A stretch of 64,000 nucleotides of DNA from JANQOH01 sp965201115. GTDB taxonomy: Bacteria; Pseudomonadota; Alphaproteobacteria; UBA7887. The position numbers and the translations under genes are program-made. Shown here piece by piece: positions 59,324-64,000 of this stretch (position 1 is the first letter of the stretch; the number at the start of each line of letters is the position of its first letter). Below the pieces are notes generated by a model. That model was given only the letters and a program-made list of their open reading frames with translations. It was not told where the DNA came from and ran no database searches. The stretch spans positions 1,116,001 to 1,180,000 of the forward strand of contig OZ241745.1 in NCBI GenBank assembly GCA_965201115.1, in the 5' to 3' direction.

Positions 59324-60771
59324 GCCGCGCTCCGCCGCCCGGGCGCGGGGACCGTCAGGGTCGCCCGCGTTCCGCCGCCCGGCCGGGCGGCGAACTCCAG
59401 TTTTCCGTCGTGCAGGTCGCATACCTTGTAGGCGAAGGGGATGCCCAGGCCGCTGCCGCGGGTTTTCGTCGTCGGCCCCGGCAGGGGGCCGCCGGGGCGC
59501 GGCGCGAACGCCAGGCCGGGGCCGCGGTCCTCGATGGATATCCAGCGCCGCTCTTCGTCGGCGCCGACGGCGAGGGTCACCTCGCCGCCGCGCGGCGAGG
59601 CTTCCGCCGCGTTGGCGATCAGCCCGTAAAGGGCCTGTTCGGCGAGGCGGGGGTCGAGCATGGCCATGCCGCCGCGTTCCCAGCCGCGCCGGACCACGGT
59701 CGCGTCCTTCCCGTCGAATTTCTCCGCCAGCATGGCGAGCGCGCGGTCGGCGCAGGCCGCCAGCGACGCTTCCGCGCGTTGGGCCTTGCGCGGATCGAGG
59801 TAGGCGAGCAGCGCCTCGAGCCATCCGTTCAGGCGATCGACCGCCGCCACGATCCCGCGCGCGGACGCGCTGTCGAGCAGTTGCGCCGAGGCGCGTATGC
59901 CGGCCAGCGGGTTGCGGATGTTGTGGGCGATAACGGGAACCAGCGCGCCGAGCGCGGCGTCCTTTTCCGTGCGCACCAGGGCGGCGCGGTAGCGCGCGAG
60001 ATCGGCGGCCATGCGGTTGGTCGCGCGCTGCAACGCCACCATTTCGGCGGCGCCGGTCTCGGTCTCGCGGCGGTCGAAGCGGCCCTCCCCGTAGGCGGCC
60101 ATCGCGCGCAGCAGGCTGGCCAGCGGGCGCGCGAACTGGCGTTGCAGAAAGCCGCGCGCAACGAAGAGGAGCGCCGCCGCCGCGGCGATGGGCGCCATCG
60201 ACACGGCGAAGGCGAGGCGCGTCCAGTCGTTGACGCGGGCCTGAAGATCGCGTTCGGCGCCGAAAAACGCCTCCTCGGCGCCCGCCAGCGCCTCTTCCAC
60301 CGCGGTCAGGCTGTTCCGCTCGAACTCGGTATCGAGCAGGGCGAGCCGCTCCGCCTCGGCGATGGTTCCGAACGGGCGCGCCATTATGGCGTCGGATATG
60401 CGGCGCGCCCGGGCGAGAGCGTCTTCGAGCCGCGCCAGCGCGGCGCGTTCGGCGCCGCTCCGGGCCAGCGCCGCCAGCGCCGCCAGGTTCGCCCCGATCG
60501 CCGCGCCATAGGCCCGGTATTGCGCCTCGGCGTGCGGGTCGTCGAAGAAATGGCGGTCGAACAGTTCCTTCGTTTGCCGATACAGATCGCCGCGCAGCGC
60601 CGCGGCGGCTTGCCGCAGCGCGTCGATTCTGCCGGCTTCGCCGGCCCATTGCCCGCGCAGCGCAAAGCCGCCGGCGCCGCCCGCGGCGGCGATCGCCACC
60701 AGCAGCAGCAGCGCCAGCCCATAGGCCAGCTGCAACGCGCGCAGCGACCGCAGCCGCTTGACGGCGGTCAC
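59320..60771 (-). CDS. Membrane sensor histidine kinase
   Basis: 483 residues from GTG. Two membrane helices (about 10-35 and 180-205) frame a helical periplasmic sensor; a HAMP-like linker leads to the H box VPVIAHNIRNPLAGIRASAQ and an ATPase domain with N box (LIANAAEASPRGGE), DRGPGLAF and GSGLGIPFAYKV. Partner of the response regulator that starts in its stop codon. The signal is unknown. It lies 62 nt after rne. Confidence 0.87.
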   Translation of the reverse strand: MTAVKRLRSLRALQLAYGLALLLLVAIAAAGGAGGFALRGQWAGEAGRIDALRQAAAALRGDLYRQTKELFDRHFFDDPHAEAQYRAYGAAIGANLAALAALARSGAERAALARLEDALARARRISDAIMARPFGTIAEAERLALLDTEFERNSLTAVEEALAGAEEAFFGAERDLQARVNDWTRLAFAVSMAPIAAAAALLFVARGFLQRQFARPLASLLRAMAAYGEGRFDRRETETGAAEMVALQRATNRMAADLARYRAALVRTEKDAALGALVPVIAHNIRNPLAGIRASAQLLDSASARGIVAAVDRLNGWLEALLAYLDPRKAQRAEASLAACADRALAMLAEKFDGKDATVVRRGWERGGMAMLDPRLAEQALYGLIANAAEASPRGGEVTLAVGADEERRWISIEDRGPGLAFAPRPGGPLPGPTTKTRGSGLGIPFAYKVCDLHDGKLEFAARPGGGTRATLTVPAPGRRSAA

Positions 60772-60833
60772 GGGGGCGCTCTCCGCGCCGCCGCGCGCGC
60801 GCCGGGAATCGCCGCCCGGCGCGGGGCGCGCCG

Positions 60834-63302
60834 CTACCGGGGGGCTTCCGCCGAGCGCGACCACCATCCGCGGCGCGGCGGCGCCTTCGCACCGGGGCCG
60901 GGCGCGTCCGAAACCCCGTTCTCCGGCGGCGCGGCGCCGCCGTTGGCGTCCCCCGGAGCGTCCGGCGCGTCTTCGTCGGCGCGCGGCGGTTCGCCGACGA
61001 CGGCTTCGGACGGCGCCGGCGCGGCGGCCAGCGGTTCGGGCGCCGCAGCCTCGGGGGGCGCGGCGCCGGGCGCCGGGCCGGGAACGGGCGCGTCCTCCGC
61101 CGCCGCGGCGGGGGGGGCCGGGACTTCCGCGCCGTTCGCCGCGGGCGCGGCGGCGGCGCGCCTCTTGCGTACGCGGCGGCGGCGTTCCGGGCGCACGATG
61201 GAGTCCTCGCCGTTGGGCGCCGGCGCGGGGGCCTCCGGTTTCGCCGGTTCGGGCGCGGCGGCGGCTTCCGCTTCGGCGGCGGCGGGTTCCCCGGGCGCCT
61301 CGGCGGCCTGTTCGGCTTCGGCGCCGGTCCCGGCTTCCGCCTCGGTCTCTGCCTCCGCTTCCGTTTCCGTCCCCGTTTCGGCGGCGCGCGCGCGGGCCTG
61401 GCGGCGTCCGCCGCGCCGTCCGCGGCGGCGGCGGCGCGGGCGCTCGCCGTCGGCTGTCTCGGCGCCGTCGCCGGCGGCGGCTTCCGCGTCGTCGTCGCTT
61501 TCCGGCGCGGCGGTTTCGGCCTCCGCCGCGGCTTCCGCGGCGGCCGGCGGCGGTTCGGCGGCGCGTTCGCGCCGGCGTCCGCGGCGCTTCGGCGCCGGCG
61601 CCGCGGGCGCGTCCGCCGAAGCGCCGGCGGCGGGGGCGGCGGGAGCGTCGGCCTCCCGCGCCTCGACAACCTCGATGCGGCAGTCCGGCGGGGCGGGAGA
61701 ATCGTCGGTATCGACGGCGACCGCGATGCCGTAGCGCGCCTCGATATCGGCGAGCGCGGCGCGCTTGGCGTTCAGCAGATACAACGCCACGTCGGCGGGG
61801 ACGGTTGCGCGCACGCGCGCGGCGCGGCCGCGCAGGCCTTCTTCCTCGATAACGCGCAGGGCGTGCAGCGCGGTCGATTCGAGCGAGCGGACATGGCCCG
61901 TTCCGGCGCAATGCGGGCAATCGACCGAATCGATCTCGCGCAGGCTCGGCCGCAGCCTTTGCCGCGACAGTTCGAGCAGGCCGAAACTGCCGATGCGGCC
62001 CAGCTGGATGCGCGCGCGGTCCGTTTGCATGGCCTCTTTCAGGCGTTTCTCGACCGCGCGGACGTTGCGCGCCTCGTTCATGTCGATGAAATCGATGACG
62101 ACGAGGCCGGCCAGGTCGCGCAGCCGCAGCTGGCGGGCGATTTCCGCCGCCGCCTCGAGGTTGGTCTTGGCCGCGGTTTCCTCGATATCGCGTTCGCGCG
62201 TCGCGCGGCCCGAATTGACGTCGATGGCCACCAGCGCCTCGGTCGGGTCGATAACCACATAGCCGCCCGCCGGCAGGGGCACGACCGGGCTGTGCATCGA
62301 GTCCAGCTCGCTTTCGACGCGGTGGCGCGCGAACAGCGGCATCGGGTCGCGCCAGGGCTGGACGCGCTTGGCGTGGCTCGGCATCAGCGTGCGCATGAAT
62401 GTCTTGGCCGTGCGGTAGCCCTCGTTGCCCTCGACCAGGATTTCCGCGATCTCCGAATTGTAGAGGTCGCGGATCGAGCGCTTGACGAGGTTGGCCTCCT
62501 CGTGGATACGCGCCGGCGCGGCGGAGGCGAGGGTCAGCTGGCGGATCTGCTCCCACAGGCGAAGCAGGTAGTCGTAATCGCGCTTGATCTCCGCCTTGGT
62601 GCGGTTTTGCCCGGCGGTGCGCAGGATGACCGCCATGCCGTCGGGGATGTTCAGCGAATCGACCAGCGAGCGCAGGCGCTTGCGCGTTTCCGACGACTGG
62701 ATCTTGCGGCTGATGCCGCCGCCGCGCGTCGTGTTGGGCATCAGCACGCAATACCGCCCGGCGAGCGAGATGTAGGTGGTCAGCGCCGCGCCCTTGTTGC
62801 CGCGCTCCTCCTTGGCCACCTGCACCAGGAGTATCTGGCGGCGCTTGACGACCTCCTGTATGCGGTACCGCGCGGGCGGCGGCCGCCGGCGCGGCGCGTC
62901 GTCGGCGTCGCCGCGTCCGCCCACCGTTTCCGGCGGCGCTTCGGCGGCCTCGGCTTCGCCGCCTTCCGCGGCGGGCGCGGCGTCGGCCGTCGCGCCCTCC
63001 GCCCCGGCGGGCTCGTCCTCGTCGTGCCGCTCGGCCGGCGCGCGGCGATCCGACACCGGTATCTGGTAATAGTCCGGGTGGATTTCGTCGAAGGCGAGGA
63101 AACCGTGCCGATTGCCGCCGTATTCCACGAACGCGGCCTGGAGCGAGGGCTCCACGCGCGCGACCTTGGCGAGGTAGATGTTTCCCTTCAGAAGAGCCCG
63201 GTTCGCGGTCTCGAAATCGAACTCTTCCAGCCTGTTTCCATCGACGACCGCGACGCGGGTTTCTTCCGCGTGGGCCGCGTCGATGAGCATGCGTCTTGCC
63301 AT
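60834..63302 (-). CDS. rne: Ribonuclease E
   Basis: 822 residues. The N-terminal S1 domain is interrupted by an acidic/arginine-rich insert (about 85-150), as in alphaproteobacterial RNase E. Catalytic core: VAIDVNSGRA, VVIDFIDMNEARN with the Mg-binding aspartates, and the zinc-link DCPHCAGTG. The last ~300 residues are Pro/Ala/Glu-rich with arginine clusters (RRGRRRER, RRRRRGRRGGRR), the low-complexity scaffold for degradosome partners and RNA. It starts rRNA processing and mRNA decay. A long leader upstream (240 nt to the predicted promoter) would allow RNase E autoregulation. Confidence 0.94.
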   Translation of the reverse strand: MARRMLIDAAHAEETRVAVVDGNRLEEFDFETANRALLKGNIYLAKVARVEPSLQAAFVEYGGNRHGFLAFDEIHPDYYQIPVSDRRAPAERHDEDEPAGAEGATADAAPAAEGGEAEAAEAPPETVGGRGDADDAPRRRPPPARYRIQEVVKRRQILLVQVAKEERGNKGAALTTYISLAGRYCVLMPNTTRGGGISRKIQSSETRKRLRSLVDSLNIPDGMAVILRTAGQNRTKAEIKRDYDYLLRLWEQIRQLTLASAAPARIHEEANLVKRSIRDLYNSEIAEILVEGNEGYRTAKTFMRTLMPSHAKRVQPWRDPMPLFARHRVESELDSMHSPVVPLPAGGYVVIDPTEALVAIDVNSGRATRERDIEETAAKTNLEAAAEIARQLRLRDLAGLVVIDFIDMNEARNVRAVEKRLKEAMQTDRARIQLGRIGSFGLLELSRQRLRPSLREIDSVDCPHCAGTGHVRSLESTALHALRVIEEEGLRGRAARVRATVPADVALYLLNAKRAALADIEARYGIAVAVDTDDSPAPPDCRIEVVEAREADAPAAPAAGASADAPAAPAPKRRGRRRERAAEPPPAAAEAAAEAETAAPESDDDAEAAAGDGAETADGERPRRRRRGRRGGRRQARARAAETGTETEAEAETEAEAGTGAEAEQAAEAPGEPAAAEAEAAAAPEPAKPEAPAPAPNGEDSIVRPERRRRVRKRRAAAAPAANGAEVPAPPAAAAEDAPVPGPAPGAAPPEAAAPEPLAAAPAPSEAVVGEPPRADEDAPDAPGDANGGAAPPENGVSDAPGPGAKAPPRRGWWSRSAEAPR

Positions 63303-63705
63303 GGTTCGGGTGTCTCCCCGGCGCGCGGCGCTCCGGCATGCGTCGATGCCGGACGCGCCCGGCGCGCGCCGTCTGAATCGGTGGATGCGGCGGAGCCCGC
63401 CGCGGCGGCGCGGCGCCCGGAAGCCGCCGGGCGCGGATGCGTCCGCTTCGGCGGCCGGGCCTCGGCGCGGGGGCGCGCCGGCGCGCCGCCAAGGGCCGCC
63501 TCGGGGCGCGCGCAACGGCGCCAAGCGGGCGGCATACGGAGTATAATATGGCGCCCCCGCGGCCGGGGGCAAGCGCGCATGCGCGCGCGCGGCGGTTGCG
63601 CGCCCGGTGCGGCCGCGGCCGGGCCGAGAGGCGGGCCAAAGGGTCGTTTCGGCGGCTCCATTACCATATATTGTAGGCATGCATACCGGGTAGCGCTAGT
63701 ACGGC
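63303..63705. promoter_or_regulatory. Divergent rne/amidase intergenic region with rne promoter
   Basis: On the minus strand TTGCCC (63572-63567) and TATTAT (63548-63543) with an 18-nt spacer form a plausible rne promoter, giving a leader of about 235 nt. The same AT patch reads TATAAT on the plus strand (63542-63547), so it could serve both ways. A second AT patch (63661-63675, TATATT) is near the amidase start. No ORF with a ribosome binding site was seen. Confidence 0.45.
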
Positions 63706-64000
63706 GTGATTGAATTCGCTCGAAAACGCATTGGCGGCGCTCCGGCCCGGCGCGCCGCGCTGGCGCTGGCGCTGGCGGCGGCCCTGTCGGGGCCGCCTTC
63801 CGCCGCGCGCGCCGAGGCCGTCTCCGCGACCGCGCTGCGCGCCGCCGAGCACTCCGATTACACGCGGCTGGTGCTCGAGATGTCCGGCGGCGCGGAGTTC
63901 TCGATGTTCGGCCTCACCGCGCCGGACCGCCTGGTGATCGATTTCGCCGACCTCGATTTCCGGCTGCCGCGCAAGCCCCTCGGCGGCGAGGGCGCGGGGG
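63706..64000 (+). CDS. amiC: N-acetylmuramoyl-L-alanine amidase, N-terminal part
   Basis: The frame starts at GTG (VIEFARKRIGGAPARR) and runs off the right edge after 98 codons. A signal peptide (cleavage after AARA) is followed by an AMIN domain (YTRLVLEMSGGAEFSMFGL, RLVIDFADLDFRLP), the septal-targeting module of AmiC-type amidases. The catalytic domain lies outside. An amidase divergent from rne, followed by a class A penicillin-binding protein gene, is the usual alphaproteobacterial order, which supports the call. Confidence 0.8.
   Translation, partial: MIEFARKRIGGAPARRAALALALAAALSGPPSAARAEAVSATALRAAEHSDYTRLVLEMSGGAEFSMFGLTAPDRLVIDFADLDFRLPRKPLGGEGAG

Noticed and set aside
61110..61117. 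G8 run in rne as another phase-variation tract
   Set aside because: It is much shorter than the 12 and 14 tracts and lies in a low-complexity tail of an essential gene.

Overview
The window is very GC-rich DNA from a bacterium that is most likely an alphaproteobacterium. The evidence is a MipZ division-site ATPase, a porphobilinogen synthase of the zinc-independent (Asp-rich) type, an rne/amidase divergent pair, a ubiB-ubiE-mutM-enoyl-CoA hydratase block of the kind found next to dnaA in many alphaproteobacteria, and a waaA-lpxK-cysQ-pmbA block. A Gram-negative cell envelope is shown by the lipid A/Kdo genes, MsbA, TonB-ExbBD and large autotransporters. No rRNA, tRNA or CRISPR was found.

Layout. 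1-2432: end of an unknown gene, a PIN-type toxin-antitoxin pair, and an enoyl-CoA hydratase/cupin pair. 2675-7893: two tandem NosR-like membrane iron-sulfur/flavin proteins and a polyphosphate kinase 2. 7874-11830: ubiB, ubiE, mutM and a second enoyl-CoA hydratase. 12063-28308: an accessory island with two giant paralogous autotransporters (one intact, one split by a one-base frameshift) that flank two tandem Rpn-type nuclease genes, with many copies of a GC-rich hairpin repeat. 29027-35272: lpxK-waaA-msbA-cysQ-pmbA, closely coupled. 36005-38258: mipZ, a VWA-like protein and a membrane J-domain protein. 38379-50043: mostly metabolic genes (L-2-hydroxyglutarate oxidase-like, PdxA family, hemB, alpha/beta hydrolase, CoA-transferase, penicillin acylase family) plus one candidate defence gene combining a GHKL ATPase with a PD-(D/E)XK nuclease. 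50053-55080: an IS66 remnant beside a five-gene, fully overlapping operon for a ubiquitin-like conjugation system (multi-ubiquitin protein, E2, JAB-E1 fusion, DUF6527-like zinc protein, OLD-like ATPase/Toprim). 55172-63302: exbB-exbD-exbD-tonB, a sensor kinase/response regulator pair and rne. 63706-64000: start of an amidase gene.

The two most notable systems are the ubiquitin-like operon, whose last gene looks like a nuclease effector, and the autotransporter pair. Each autotransporter carries a long poly-C tract (12 and 14 C) between a promoter/Shine-Dalgarno/ATG and the signal peptide, the arrangement expected for phase variation by slipped-strand mispairing. Dense hairpin repeats, tandem arrays, a gene duplication, a fresh-looking frameshift and an IS remnant mark these as the plastic parts of the window; the rest is ordinary housekeeping sequence.
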